Of a DNA stretch of 64,000 bases, positions 1 to 9,799 are shown piece after piece. Numbering within the stretch: position 1 is the stretch's first letter; each line of letters starts with the position of its first letter. Under the pieces are notes generated by a model. That model was not told the DNA's origin, made no database searches, and saw only the letters and a list, made by a program, of their open reading frames with translations. The position numbers were made by a program, and so were the translations under genes. This stretch comes from CBDFMG01 sp965221205 [NCBI: bacterium] (lineage in GTDB: Bacteria > SM23-31), in contig OZ244870.1 of NCBI GenBank assembly GCA_965221205.1, positions 2,604,001-2,668,000 on the forward strand. The letters are read 5' to 3'.

Positions 1-99
1 GATAATAACCCCCTGACCTTTCACATAGATCAAGGTGTTAGCCGTACCTAAATCTATTGCAATATCACTGGATAAAAAACTGAATGATGACAATATCAT
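1..99 (-). CDS. mreB: MreB, N-terminal 33 residues (runs off the window)
   Basis: The first 33 codons of an actin-fold cell-shape protein are visible. The phosphate-1 motif DIALDLGTANT is present as DIAIDLGTANT at residues 12-22, followed by IYVKGQG, which is the hallmark start of MreB. A GAGG Shine-Dalgarno sequence lies five bases before the ATG at 99. MreB polymerises under the inner membrane and guides lateral wall synthesis. The rest of the gene lies to the left of the window. Confidence 0.93.
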   Translation of the reverse strand, partial: MILSSFSFLSSDIAIDLGTANTLIYVKGQGVII

Positions 100-170
100 G
101 CATCCCTCAATTCCTCTCGGTTGTTAAAAATACAATACCTTATCCTTAAATATGCCAATTTCCATAAAGT

Positions 171-1724
171 TTAATGCCTGAAATGTCTGACACCGGTAAA
201 TATCATAGCAATATTATGCTCTTCAGCAGCAGTAATGACCTCATCATCCCGAATTGAACCACCGGGTTGAATAACTGCTGTCGATCCTGCTTTTTTTGCT
301 GCATCTATTCCATCTCGAAAAGGAAAAAATGCATCTGAAATGAGAACAGAGCCGTTAAGATTTATGTTCTCCTGTTGGGCTTTTATGAAAGCAAATTCTG
401 CCGCGTCTATTCGAGATGGCTGCCCTATTCCAATACCAAGTGTCCTTTCTGGTGAGCAGTAAACTATACAATTCGACTTGACATATTTTATCAATTTCCA
501 TCCAAAACGGAGAGCTTCCCATTCAATTTCACTTGGCACTCTGCTTGTAACTACCTTAAATTGATTATCCCCAAAGCTTTCAACGTCGTTGTCCTGAATC
601 AAAATGCCACCATGAATAGTTTTAATCTCTTGGTATGTTTTACTAGCATTAAAATTTGAAAGTGTTTTAAGGATTCTGAGATTCTTCTTCTGTGAAATTA
701 CATCAAATGCATCCGGCTCAAAATCGGGAGCTATTAATGCCTCAATAAACATTTGAGATAATTTTTCTGCCGTCGGGACATCAAGCGGTCTGTTCAATCC
801 GATGATTCCCCCATAAACAGAGACAGTATCGGTCGAACATGCTTTGTCAAACGCTTTGACCAATTCATCATCACAACCTACACCGCATGGATTTGCATGT
901 TTAATAACGACAGCTGTAGGCTTGTCATATTCATGAGATAGTGACATGGCTGTATCAATATCAACAATATTATTATACGACAATTGTTTTCCACTTAACT
1001 GCTTATAAGGCAAAACTTCAAAGGGCCTTTGGTAGAAAGCAGCTTTTTGATGCGGATTCTCGCCATATCTTAACACATTGATCTTCTTGTACAATTCATA
1101 GATGTTGTCAGGAAAATCAACAGCTTGATTATTCTGTAACTCTGAAAGATATTTGCTGATAAACCAATCGTACGAAGATGTCAAAGCAAATACATCTGTT
1201 GCAAGCTTTAATGACAATGATTCAGATATAGTGTTGTCGTTTTCTGAAAGTTCCTGCAGAATAGAATCATATGTTTCCAGTGATGTAACAGCCGCAACAT
1301 CACCATAATTTTTTGCCGCTGCTCGAAGTAATGAAACTCCTCCAATATCAATTTGCTCAACAATTTCTTCGGTTGATTTATTTCCTTCGGCTAATGTTTC
1401 TACAAATGGGTATAGATTTACTGCAACCAAATCTATACTCTGCAAATCATACTCAGACAGTGATTCAATATGATCGTCTCTGTTTCGGAGTGCCAATATT
1501 CCCATAAAAATATTGGGATGAAGTGTTTTTACTCTCCCATCAAGGCATTCCGGAAAATTCGTTACCTCTTCAACAAATTGACATGCTATGTTGTTTTTCT
1601 CCAAGAGGGCAGCAGTGCCCCCAGTGCTAATTATTGCAACTCCTAATTCAAGTAACCTTTGAGCAAATTTAACAACACCGGTTTTGTTGTGCACACTAAT
1701 GAGAGCTGTTCTAATTTTAGGCAT
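171..1724 (-). CDS. purH: Bifunctional AICAR formyltransferase / IMP cyclohydrolase PurH
   Basis: This protein catalyses the last two steps of de novo IMP synthesis in the cytoplasm. At 517 residues it has the usual length. The N-terminal MGS-like cyclohydrolase domain shows STGGTA (33-38) and DGRVKTLHP (62-70). The C-terminal AICARFT domain shows RYGENPHQ (219-226) and the catalytic KHANPCG (275-281). The start overlaps the end of purN by 8 bp, which implies translational coupling in a purN-purH unit. It looks intact. Confidence 0.97.
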   Translation of the reverse strand: MPKIRTALISVHNKTGVVKFAQRLLELGVAIISTGGTAALLEKNNIACQFVEEVTNFPECLDGRVKTLHPNIFMGILALRNRDDHIESLSEYDLQSIDLVAVNLYPFVETLAEGNKSTEEIVEQIDIGGVSLLRAAAKNYGDVAAVTSLETYDSILQELSENDNTISESLSLKLATDVFALTSSYDWFISKYLSELQNNQAVDFPDNIYELYKKINVLRYGENPHQKAAFYQRPFEVLPYKQLSGKQLSYNNIVDIDTAMSLSHEYDKPTAVVIKHANPCGVGCDDELVKAFDKACSTDTVSVYGGIIGLNRPLDVPTAEKLSQMFIEALIAPDFEPDAFDVISQKKNLRILKTLSNFNASKTYQEIKTIHGGILIQDNDVESFGDNQFKVVTSRVPSEIEWEALRFGWKLIKYVKSNCIVYCSPERTLGIGIGQPSRIDAAEFAFIKAQQENINLNGSVLISDAFFPFRDGIDAAKKAGSTAVIQPGGSIRDDEVITAAEEHNIAMIFTGVRHFRH

Positions 1725-2370
1725 TATTCCTCTTGATAAATACTCGTTTACCTTTTACTATAACTCTATCTTCGCAAAACAAATTGATAGCTTCTTTATA
1801 AATTTTATGCTCCTCCTTCAATATCCGTTTTTGAAGGATTTCAGGAGTATCTCCATCTAAAACAGGAACTATACGCTGCAATACAATAGGTCCCGCATCA
1901 TACTTATTGTTAACAAGGTGGACCGTGACACCAGAAAATTGCACACCTGATTCAATAACAGCTTCATGCACCCTGATACCATACATCCCTTTTCCGCCAA
2001 ACGAGGGTAATAAGGCAGGATGAATATTTATGATCCTGTTATTGAATTTGTTGACAATCAATGTGCTGATTTTTTGCATATACCCGGCAAGCACGACAAA
2101 ATTTGTCATCCAGCATTCAAGTGTATCTAGAATTTTTTGTTCTCGTTCAGTTTCATCAGGGTAGCTGTTATTGTTTATAATCTCAACAGGTATTCCTCTT
2201 GATCGCGCAAACTCTAAAGCTCCGACGTCAGGATTATTTGAAATCAAACCAGCTACTTCTGCATGAAGCTCTTTATTTTCAATAGCTTCGGCTATTGCTT
2301 TGAAATTGCTTCCGGCCCCCGATGCAAAAACTGCCAAATGAAGCTTAGATGATTTGGAATCAGAACCCAA
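1717..2370 (-). CDS. purN: Phosphoribosylglycinamide formyltransferase PurN
   Basis: PurN transfers formyl from 10-formyl-THF to GAR, the third step of purine synthesis. The 217-residue protein has the phosphate-binding loop FASGAGSN (15-22). The catalytic set is complete: Asn115 and His117 in NIHPALLPSF, and Asp158 in YDAGPI. The only start that keeps the N-terminus is a TTG at 2370, two bases after the upstream stop, and no good ribosome site is visible. The 3' end overlaps purH. Confidence 0.95.
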   Translation of the reverse strand: MGSDSKSSKLHLAVFASGAGSNFKAIAEAIENKELHAEVAGLISNNPDVGALEFARSRGIPVEIINNNSYPDETEREQKILDTLECWMTNFVVLAGYMQKISTLIVNKFNNRIINIHPALLPSFGGKGMYGIRVHEAVIESGVQFSGVTVHLVNNKYDAGPIVLQRIVPVLDGDTPEILQKRILKEEHKIYKEAINLFCEDRVIVKGKRVFIKRNNA

Positions 2371-2372
2371 TG

Positions 2373-3314
2373 TTAAATTACCGAATTTTCTAGTAAATCA
2401 AAAATTTTCTTATTAGTATCTATCTTAGCATGGACTCCATTCGGTAGCGTTAGCTTTCCGGGTATATGCCCATAATCTAAGTTTGCAAGTGCAGGGACAT
2501 TGAATTCCTGCAATAATGGCTTCACAATATTCTCAATAATACAACCGCTCATATCCTTATTTTGGATGTTACTATTATTGAAATGGCCTAAAACAAGACC
2601 ATTAATTTTTCGAAAGACTCCACGGTGTTGCAATGCTGTAAATGCACGGTCAATTTTATACAAATCCTCATCTATATCTTCCAAAACAAGAATAGCCCCA
2701 TTAAGATCAGGGCAATAAGGTGTATCAAGGCAGTTAAGAAATACCGAAAGGCAGCCGCAAATGACAGGGCCTTCAACACAGCCTTCATTAACAACCGACA
2801 ATTCATGAGAGTTGTAGTCATGAAGATGATTCGCCCTTTGATTGTTGTATAATAAATCCCAAAAATGAGATTCTGAATTCACCGGAATTTCGCCCATCCC
2901 AAAATCGATTGCCACCATCGGTCCGGAAAATGTAATAATACCGGCTTTGCTGTATAATGCCATTTGCAATGCCGTTGCATCTGAATATCCTACTAAGATT
3001 TTAGGATTATCTCTTATACAATCATAATCAATACGATGAAGAAGCCTTGAACTTCCATATCCGCCACGTGCAATGAATATCCCATTTATGGAAGAATCGG
3101 AAAACATTGCCATGAAATCTCTAAGCCGCTCTTCGTCACTACCCGCCAAATAATCTTTACATTTATGAACATTATTACCAAGAACTATCTCAAACCCTTT
3201 ACTCTCAAGATAGTGTACCCCTTTATCCAGCATCTGCTTCTGAACCGGTCCACTCGGCGCAACAATTCCAATTGTATCACCTTTCTGTAAACGCGACGGT
3301 TTAATAATGGTCAT
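2373..3314 (-). CDS. LD-carboxypeptidase-like S66 serine peptidase
   Basis: This is a family S66 peptidase (LdcA/MccF type) of about 313 residues. The expected Ser-Glu-His triad is visible: Ser in GYSDAT near residue 111, Glu in LVLEDIDE, and His in DYGHIPGKLTLPNG near the C-terminus. LdcA trims the terminal D-Ala from tetrapeptides during murein recycling, and MccF-type members cleave acyl-adenylates instead. I chose the ATG at 3314; a TTG three codons upstream is possible. It lies directly upstream of purN and is probably co-transcribed with it. Confidence 0.9.
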   Translation of the reverse strand: MTIIKPSRLQKGDTIGIVAPSGPVQKQMLDKGVHYLESKGFEIVLGNNVHKCKDYLAGSDEERLRDFMAMFSDSSINGIFIARGGYGSSRLLHRIDYDCIRDNPKILVGYSDATALQMALYSKAGIITFSGPMVAIDFGMGEIPVNSESHFWDLLYNNQRANHLHDYNSHELSVVNEGCVEGPVICGCLSVFLNCLDTPYCPDLNGAILVLEDIDEDLYKIDRAFTALQHRGVFRKINGLVLGHFNNSNIQNKDMSGCIIENIVKPLLQEFNVPALANLDYGHIPGKLTLPNGVHAKIDTNKKIFDLLENSVI

Positions 3315-3464
3315 GAAATTCAATCAAAGATTATCAATGAGCTTAAATTGAAAATGTATAAAAAAACTTCTTAATCAAAGAAAATTATATTGACATTTTA
3401 TTGAATCCAGAAGGCAAAATATTAACGTGCGAATGAATTCACTGAATACTAATCAGTATCAATA

Positions 3465-3502
3465 AATAAGCAAGGAACTTATAGCCCAGTCTCTTGCTTA
3501 TT
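3465..3502 (-). terminator. Hairpin downstream of the TPR lipoprotein gene
   Basis: AATAAGCAAG and its exact complement CTTGCTTATT are separated by an 18-base loop. The hairpin lies 28 bp beyond the stop of the TPR gene. There is no strong T run, so it could be a transcript-stabilising hairpin instead. Confidence 0.45.
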
Positions 3503-3529
3503 CTAAAATAAATTATATTAGAAAACAAA

Positions 3530-4699
3530 TTACTTATTTAAAATTTCTGATAATTCTTGATATCTTTCCATTGCATTTTTCAGTTTGTCTCCAATCCCTT
3601 CAATTTCCAATTTGTCCAGCTGAGCATACAGAATCATGAGTGATTCCCAAGCCACAATATCTGTTACATCGAGCTCAGATACGCGTTCCATGTAAGGCAA
3701 AATGGAATCTACCTCTTGTTCGGAAAGTTGAGCACCTGAATTTATTTTATCAATCACACTATTCCAGAGAGTGTATGCAACCCGTTTTGCAATTTCGGGA
3801 TCATTCGGACTACTATTACTTATTTCCTGGAAAATTGCTTGAGCTTTTGATTCCTCACCTGCATCAAATAGAGACTTTCCAAGATATGACATAATATCGA
3901 TATCTTCAGGGTCGGTTTCACGTTTCTGACTAAAAAACTCTACTGCTTCATTATATTGCTCAAGCTGTGAAAAGCAATAATCGATTTGCTCAAGCACCAT
4001 TGAAAGTTCATCCGGTCTTACCTCCGTGATTTTGATATATAATGCTAGAGCTTCTGAAAGCAGATTATTTCTGCGAGCATTATCCGTTTCAGCTTTCTTG
4101 ATTCTCATGCTTGCCAGGTTGTAAAGCGCAAGATAGCTTTCAGGATTAGCTTCAATTGTCATTTCAAGGTATTTCTCAGCTTCTTCTTCATTTTCCAATT
4201 GAAGATATGAAGCTGCGATAACTTCTAATGGCGCTGAGCTGTTTGTCATTTGTAACGATGCATTAAAAAGATCTATCGCTTCTCTATAGGATGCATCGCT
4301 CTGACTTTTGTCAATTACAAGAAGAGAATCTCCTTTATTATAATAATCAAGACCTTCATTGTACAAGGCAGCAAATGCAAATTGATAACCATTTTCAATA
4401 TGCAGTTTCTGCATCTGAGCGCTGCTGCTTGTTGACTCCCCTATGATCTGTGTTGAAGCTTCATAATACTCCTTCATCTTTACAAAGTCTCCTTCCTCCA
4501 AATAAATACGACCAAGATAATAAAGGACATTGGCATTTTGTGGATTCTCGTCCAGGGCAAGCAAGAACTTTTCTTTGGCAAGCACATATTCTTGTTTCTC
4601 AAAAAGAGTAATACCTGATTTCGTCAATGATGGTGCACATTGCATCATAAAAAGACTCATGCATGCTAAAACCATAAATTTTAAAAAGTTGAGCTTCAC
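3530..4699 (-). CDS. TPR-repeat lipoprotein
   Basis: The start is a GTG at 4699, because AGGAGG lies exactly five bases before it; a longer reading from 4732 would run through that ribosome site. From the GTG the protein begins with a hydrophobic stretch ending in the lipobox FMMQC, followed by several tetratricopeptide repeats, for example around ANVLYYLGRIYLEEGDF. This is about 389 residues and likely an outer-membrane-attached, periplasmic scaffold. The specific partner is unknown. It stands alone, with an A/T-rich gap before the decayed gene cluster upstream. Confidence 0.85.
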   Translation of the reverse strand: MKLNFLKFMVLACMSLFMMQCAPSLTKSGITLFEKQEYVLAKEKFLLALDENPQNANVLYYLGRIYLEEGDFVKMKEYYEASTQIIGESTSSSAQMQKLHIENGYQFAFAALYNEGLDYYNKGDSLLVIDKSQSDASYREAIDLFNASLQMTNSSAPLEVIAASYLQLENEEEAEKYLEMTIEANPESYLALYNLASMRIKKAETDNARRNNLLSEALALYIKITEVRPDELSMVLEQIDYCFSQLEQYNEAVEFFSQKRETDPEDIDIMSYLGKSLFDAGEESKAQAIFQEISNSSPNDPEIAKRVAYTLWNSVIDKINSGAQLSEQEVDSILPYMERVSELDVTDIVAWESLMILYAQLDKLEIEGIGDKLKNAMERYQELSEILNK

Positions 4700-4846
4700 A
4701 TTATCCTCCTCATAATCTTTAATGGTATTCAAGACCTCAATTGTTGTATGACTTTTGACTGTGCGAACTCATAAACCATGAACAAAGTACAAAATTTTGC
4801 CTTTTAAAACAATATTATTGTAATATTGTTTGTACTTAAATAAGTA

Positions 4847-5161
4847 TTAAGGTATAGTTTTATTCAGATTTTCCCAGTTTCCGTATGGTTGTCTATATAT
4901 TCCCTCGTCGGTTATTATCGCAGAAATAAGGTTTGCAGATGTAACATTAAAAGCAGTATTGTATACATCGATGTTTTCAGATGCATTCTGTGTGTTACGA
5001 AAACACGTTACCTCCTGGCTGTTTCTATGCTCAATTCTATATCATCACCTGAATGGAGTGTAAAATCAAATGTTATATAGGGAGCAGCAACATAAAAGGG
5101 AATATTGTGTGTATACATCAATATTTGAAAAATAATTTCCTTCTATAGCCTCGATACCGTC
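4847..5161 (-). pseudogene. mtnA: Remnant of mtnA (methylthioribose-1-phosphate isomerase), 3' end only
   Basis: Reading the minus strand gives NIPFYVAAP, then FDFTLHSGDDIE, then a TAA at 5008-5010. In the next frame it continues with VYNTAFNVTSANLISAIITD and GIYRQPY to a stop at 4847. Together these match the C-terminal third of MtnA-type proteins (NIPFYVAAP, SGDEIPIEE, VYNPAFDVTPAELITAIITE). The 5' two-thirds are missing, one frameshift separates the halves, and several codons before NIPFYV appear deleted. No start or ribosome site is present. MtnA acts in methionine salvage. Confidence 0.72.
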
Positions 5162-5215
5162 ATATGGCTGTGGTGTGACTCTTTCAAAAAATGGAAATTT
5201 TCTCAGACAGATGAC

Positions 5216-5653
5216 TTACTCTGCAGGCGAACGCTCATGGTCGCCAGATGTAGTTTTTCCCTTGATCAGAATTCTGCGCGGAGTAAGTATGGTCTGAAAT
5301 TCTTTACCTGATATAATGTTTTCTGGTTGTCTTTCAAGAATCATTATTGAGTTAATTACAATATCACGGGGCAAATTGTGATTCGACAATACAAGTAAGA
5401 CATTTTTTATTGAGTCATGTCGAACTTGAAGATTAAGCTGATCTGCCACAAAATATTGGAAATCGGATGCAGCCCGCATTTGCTCTTGCAGGTTAAAGTA
5501 CTCATTCCTTTGAGGCATCCTGCTTGCCAGCTCACTTGCTACAACATTTAACTGAGCCTGAAAACTGGAAAAGGAATTACTCAAGTCATACGTTTCTTTT
5601 GCTATAAACGAGGCTGAAATCAAACTAATCATGGCAATTCCTAAAAAAACCAA
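5216..5653 (-). CDS. PilN-like inner-membrane protein, probably truncated
   Basis: This 145-residue protein has one N-terminal membrane segment (FLGIAMISLISASFIA), a coiled region, and a short C-terminal domain (NHNLPRDIVINSI, RRILIKGKTTSG) that resembles the PilN fold. It follows a PilM-like gene with a 13-bp overlap, the gene order of type IV pilus and type II secretion inner-membrane platforms. The C-terminus ends abruptly just before the mtnA relic, so it may be cut short. The family assignment rests on context and weak motifs. Confidence 0.5.
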   Translation of the reverse strand: MVFLGIAMISLISASFIAKETYDLSNSFSSFQAQLNVVASELASRMPQRNEYFNLQEQMRAASDFQYFVADQLNLQVRHDSIKNVLLVLSNHNLPRDIVINSIMILERQPENIISGKEFQTILTPRRILIKGKTTSGDHERSPAE

Positions 5654-7009
5654 TCGTCTAAAGTAAGACCAACAAAACCGGATATAATTTGTGCATCCTG
5701 CAGCAATTGATCGATTCCAGTAATACCTCGCCCAATTGTCAGATTGTTTAAATAGGAATAGTGCATTACCGGAAGATTTAATTTATTTTCAAGCTTATCG
5801 CGCAGGTTTGCTATATTAGCTCCTCCACCTGTAATTAATATTGAATGTATTGGAGATTCCCGAAATGTTGACATATAATAATCCAGGCTCCTTTGTACAT
5901 CATTTACCATTTTTTCAATATCATTATATAGCATTACTCCTATCCGCGCTACCGGAAAATCATAATTAGTCTTCTCCTCGGTGTTTGTACTCATAACGCC
6001 ATATGCCCTCAATAAATCTTCTGCTCTTTTTCTGCTTATATCTATCTCCTGATCATTAATGTCATGTGATCCGGTGAGTGATTTATCAGCGCCGATATCA
6101 AATAAAACAACTCCTGCCGCTAATTCCTGAGGGTAGAAATGCGCAAGGTTTTGCCGAATAGCCATATGTAGAAGGGTTACCTTTTTGAGGGGAAATGCCA
6201 CATTCCCTCAGAGCTTGCAACCATAACTCTAACTTATCCTGATCAATAATATATATCCGCAAATGAATTTGAGAAGAATCCTGAGACTCGCTTTTTTCAA
6301 TAATTTCATATTCAATATGAGGGTTTTTTATTGTCTCAGGAATCATTCTTTTGTGCTCTGAACATGATAGCCTGATCGAGCTCCTTCTGTCTAAAGCGGG
6401 CATGATCTCGGATGTGATGATCACGGGAAGATTTGAAATCATTACCGAAACATCGGCTATTGCAAGCAAATTAAGCGGAAGAATTTTTTGAAGAGCGAGT
6501 ATTGTTTTACTTCTAAATATCTCTGCTGAATCTTCCGGTTTTCGCCCAATATCATTTATTCTGTAGCGGTCTAATATGTTCTGAGACTTTTTCTTTCTTA
6601 TTTGAGTAAATTTTACATAATTCGTTCCCAAGTCAAATCCAAGGACAATATTACTTCGGATAAATAGCTTTCTAAGCTTATTAAATAAATCTATAATAAA
6701 AAATCGTTTTGCTACCCGAAATATTTCCCCTTCTTCCTTTTCTTCCATAGTAAGCAGGTCTTCGATTGAGCCTTCGTCTTTCTCCTCTTCCTGCCTTACG
6801 AACTTCTTTTCATCGAACTCTTCGGATCCGGTGTATTCTATGCCCGACTGAAGGCTTTCGATGTCGTGAAGCATTTCAATATCATCAATTCTGTGAAAAT
6901 ATCGCCACCCAAGTAAAACGCAAAGTATATACAGAAATATTATAGAGGATTTTCTGATTGTCACTTTCTGATTTGAAGGCTTTTTTATACCATGAGAGAG
7001 CTTCATCAT
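5641..7009 (-). pseudogene. PilM-like actin-fold protein, frameshifted
   Basis: The N-terminal part has a membrane segment, an acidic linker and then VLGFDLGTNYVKFTQIRK, a phosphate-1 motif typical of PilM. It changes frame near 6182-6186, where a run of five A would need to be four to join ISPQ to KVTLLHMAIRQNLAHF. The second part carries VLFDIGADKS (phosphate-2) and ILITGGGANIANL (adenosine motif). About 25 residues after DIGAD seem missing compared with PilM. Either a one-base insertion or a homopolymer read error explains the shift. PilM normally binds PilN on the cytoplasmic face. Confidence 0.6.
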
Positions 7010-7374
7010 GTTTTTTCATAGTATGGTATACTAATCCCAGCGGATAGAGAGATTTTGCGTAATGAGGCTCTATTGACAACAAATTCTCGTAAACATCCAC
7101 GGAAATTGTTTAATTGGTAATAACTGTTACCAAAACGGAGCCGTTTTATGCCTTCTTGCTGGACATTTTCTTTCGTATAGTAAAGGTCTACCTTTTGTGC
7201 AAGTTCTTCCTCTTCGATTCCTTGAGCAATATTTTTAGAACTCCATTTTGCCTTGCCAAATAGTTTCGATAATGGAATTTTCAACCTGAATGAGTAAAGG
7301 TATTCCTCATCAATTTTCAGATAGGATATTTTTTCAATAGTGAGTGTTTTAATTGTCCAGCACATTTGTGTCAT
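6885..7374 (-). pseudogene. TPR-containing protein fragment, frameshifted
   Basis: One frame reads ...GIKRLRFGNSYYQLNNF, the first helix of a TPR. The next frame continues with VDVYENLLSIEPHYAKSL and YPLGLVYHTMKKHDEALSWY, a second TPR. The join near 7105 lacks a few codons, so a small out-of-frame deletion is likely. The 3' end overlaps the PilM-like frame by about 125 bp, which is unusual and suggests that both reading frames are damaged here. The original product is not recognisable beyond the TPR fold. Confidence 0.5.
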
Positions 7375-7457
7375 ATATTAGGAATACTTTCTGACTGTAA
7401 ACATTATTTAAAATTTTATTTTCTAGTGTGCGTATGCCGAGACTACCGGTCAGCAGT

Positions 7458-7790
7458 TTACGGCTTGGCGGAAAGCGGAAAAGTGATAGTGATTTCGAAC
7501 GGAAGGGTATCACCAGGTTTTACTGGCGGCAATATGGTGTAATCCGCAGCTTTATAAATCGCTAGTTTTTTGGTAAGAAGTTGAAATGTGTTGTTGGATT
7601 TTTTGTTGATGATCGAAGCTACAACAATGGCATTTTTAATCTCAGACAGCCCAGTGTTTTTCACTTCTCCATGAACAGTGAAACTGGTGAGACCACTGTC
7701 AGAAATCGCACTGTTTTGCTACTCTTCACGGATAACGGTAAGATTGACAATTGTTTTATGTATTTTTCGCCCATCCGGAGGCATTAAATG
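7458..7790 (-). pseudogene. FxLyD-like domain protein remnant with in-frame TAG
   Basis: A continuous minus-strand frame reads TIVNLTVIREE, a TAG at 7719-7721, then FTVHGEVKNTGLSEIKNAIV followed by LPPVKPGDTLPFEITITF and a TAA at 7458. The second part has the beta-sandwich pattern of FxLyD domains (GxVxNxG, central strands, PG-x(n)-F-x-I). No start codon with a ribosome site is evident for the whole. These are usually extracytoplasmic domains of unknown role. Confidence 0.42.
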
Positions 7791-7892
7791 CTCTTTAAAC
7801 AGAATAAAGATATAAACAAAATCGATTTATAATGCAAGAAATTCATTGGCGAACGCATAAAGAATAAACTAATACTAATTTCCAAAAAATAT

Positions 7893-8549
7893 TTATTCAT
7901 TATTGTATCGACATGTACTATTGAACGGACATTGAGTGCAGAGTGGTAATTTCTTGCAATATTGTTTACCGAACGCAACGAAAAGTGCATGGAATTCATT
8001 GAATACTGCTATATTATTTGGAAATGCACTTTCACACAATAACTTTGTTGACATATATGATGCATCTGAATCAACAAAACCAATTCTATTTAATATTCTT
8101 TTTGTATATGCGTCTACTACAAAGCTTGGTTTATTCAGTGCATAAAGTAAAATGCAATCTGCAGTTTCATCACCAATACCGTAAATACTCAAAAGGTTTC
8201 TTCGTAACAAGCTGTAATCTACTTGAGCCATACTCTCTATCTTATTGTTATGATTAAACTTAAAGAATTCCAAAAATGCTTTCAGTTGTTTGCTTTTTTG
8301 GTTATAAAATCCTGTAGAGCGAATCAATAGTCCTAATTCCCTTTCGGGTAGAGCATACATGCGTTCTGGCGTCATTAGGCCACAATTTTTCAGTTTGTTG
8401 ATTGCGGATTCAACGTTTTTCCATGATGTGTTTTGGGTAAGAATTGCTCCGATGATTACTTCAAAAGGAGTGTCAGCAGGCCACCAATGCTGTGGGCCGA
8501 ACATTTTAAATAGTTTATCGTAAAGTTGTTGTAAGGTGGAAATATCCAT
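7893..8549 (-). CDS. Endonuclease III-family DNA glycosylase without the catalytic lysine
   Basis: This 218-residue HhH-GPD protein has the N-terminal signature WWPADTPFEVIIGAILTQNT, the hairpin region IYGIGDETADCILLYA, the catalytic aspartate in VVDAYTKRI, and a C-terminal iron-sulfur loop C-x5-C-x2-C-x5-C. In E. coli Nth the hairpin carries the lyase lysine (GVGRKTAN); here that position is Glu. This matches MagIII-type 3-methyladenine glycosylases, which are monofunctional. The likely role is base excision repair of alkylated purines. It ends at 7893, next to the FxLyD relic. Confidence 0.85.
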   Translation of the reverse strand: MDISTLQQLYDKLFKMFGPQHWWPADTPFEVIIGAILTQNTSWKNVESAINKLKNCGLMTPERMYALPERELGLLIRSTGFYNQKSKQLKAFLEFFKFNHNNKIESMAQVDYSLLRRNLLSIYGIGDETADCILLYALNKPSFVVDAYTKRILNRIGFVDSDASYMSTKLLCESAFPNNIAVFNEFHALFVAFGKQYCKKLPLCTQCPFNSTCRYNNE

Positions 8550-8569
8550 AAAAAAGGTATATTAGTCTA

Positions 8570-9316
8570 TTATAAAGCAGCACTCTGGCGTTTTATCTCA
8601 AACATAATAATCCCAGACGCAACAGAAGCGTTCAGTGATTCAATGCCTGCCTTAATGGGAATGGTAATAATTTCATCGCAATATTCACGAATTAATTTCC
8701 TCATCCCCTTTCCTTCGGAACCAATAACAAGAACAAGTGGATAGTTATAGGATACATCATATAATGAGGAATTTGAATCGCTGTCACTTCCGTAAATCCA
8801 GAATCCTTCTTCTTTTAATTGTGTAAGAGTTCGTGACATATTTATCACTTCGCATAGAGGGATGCGAAAACACGCACCAGACGATGATGAAGCTACAACA
8901 GCAGTAATAGGAGGTGCCTGTCTCCGTTTCTGAAAAATAACACCGTCAAAACCGGCACCGAGAGCTGATCTGATTATTGCACCAAAATTATGTGGATCAA
9001 CTATTTCATCGACCGCTACGAACATCCGATTACTTATATTTTTCTCAGTAAATTGTTTCAAAAATGACTTCAATGAGGTGAATACAGGCACCTTACCAAG
9101 CAGCCCACATATTCCTCCGGAACGCGCACCTTTTGAAATTGCGTCTATTCCCTGCTTCGGAAGCAGTTCAATGCTGGTACCGGGTGATTTTTTCTGAATA
9201 GAACTGCATAAGTTTTTACACTCTTTCAAATTCTGAGATATAAATACTTTTTTTAAAGGTATTTTTGCAGTAATTGCCTCATATAAAGCATTTTTTCCAA
9301 AAATGTATTCAGGCAT
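8570..9316 (-). CDS. rlmB: 23S rRNA 2'-O-methyltransferase RlmB-like (SpoU/TrmH superfamily)
   Basis: At 248 residues this is a full-length SpoU-class enzyme. It has an N-terminal substrate-binding domain (FGKNALYEAI, with GGICGLLG ending it) and the knotted SAM domain with motif 1 DEIVDPHNFGAIIRSA, motif 2 LVIGSEGKGM and motif 3 IPIKAGIESLNASVASGI. RlmB methylates G2251 in the 23S rRNA P loop in E. coli; the exact target here is inferred. It lies 20 bp upstream of the glycosylase gene, probably in the same transcript. Confidence 0.9.
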   Translation of the reverse strand: MPEYIFGKNALYEAITAKIPLKKVFISQNLKECKNLCSSIQKKSPGTSIELLPKQGIDAISKGARSGGICGLLGKVPVFTSLKSFLKQFTEKNISNRMFVAVDEIVDPHNFGAIIRSALGAGFDGVIFQKRRQAPPITAVVASSSSGACFRIPLCEVINMSRTLTQLKEEGFWIYGSDSDSNSSLYDVSYNYPLVLVIGSEGKGMRKLIREYCDEIITIPIKAGIESLNASVASGIIMFEIKRQSAAL

Positions 9317-9397
9317 GCGTACTCACTGATTAATTTGCGTAATATTTTATTGATTCATCTCAATCTGCCGATAATATAATCGAGGAGGAATCAACAA

Positions 9398-9769
9398 ATG
9401 ACAAGGATTGTCTCAAATATATTCAATAGACCCTTTATTGCAAATACCAATCGTCTGTAGAGTAATGCTGCTGATAAATCAGTCACTATTCAAAAATCTC
9501 CTGAAATTGTAGTCCATGATTTCTTTGATCTGAACTCAAAGAGCCGTTTGGAGTTCTTCTATATGCTTGGACAAAAGTCGGGTGACGAAATGAACACAAT
9601 AACAAAACTAATAGCAGCGCTCTTAAAAAAAGGTATTGTTGGGTACAAATACTTAAACGTCAATAATAAACTCTACAAATCATTTATCACAACACAAATT
9701 GGTAGTCAGAAATTGTATGGCAAAAAACTCTATACTAACCGGACTCTCTCTTCTAACTTTATAATATAA
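9398..9769 (+). pseudogene. Small hypothetical gene interrupted by an in-frame TAG
   Basis: An ATG at 9398 is preceded by GAGGAGG with a good spacing, and the frame stays open to a TAA at 9767 except for one TAG at codon 21 (9458-9460). The product would be about 123 residues, lysine-rich and without a signal or membrane segment. Translation might restart at the internal ATG at 9561 or the TTG at 9548. I recognise no family. The strong ribosome site makes a once-real gene likely. Confidence 0.5.
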
Positions 9770-9799
9770 TGTGAGTATTTTTATTACTCAATATTAATA

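Noticed and set aside
4889-5080. A 63-residue plus-strand open frame in the gap before the PilN-like gene.
   Set aside because: It is antisense to the mtnA remnant, has no ribosome site and no protein-like features.
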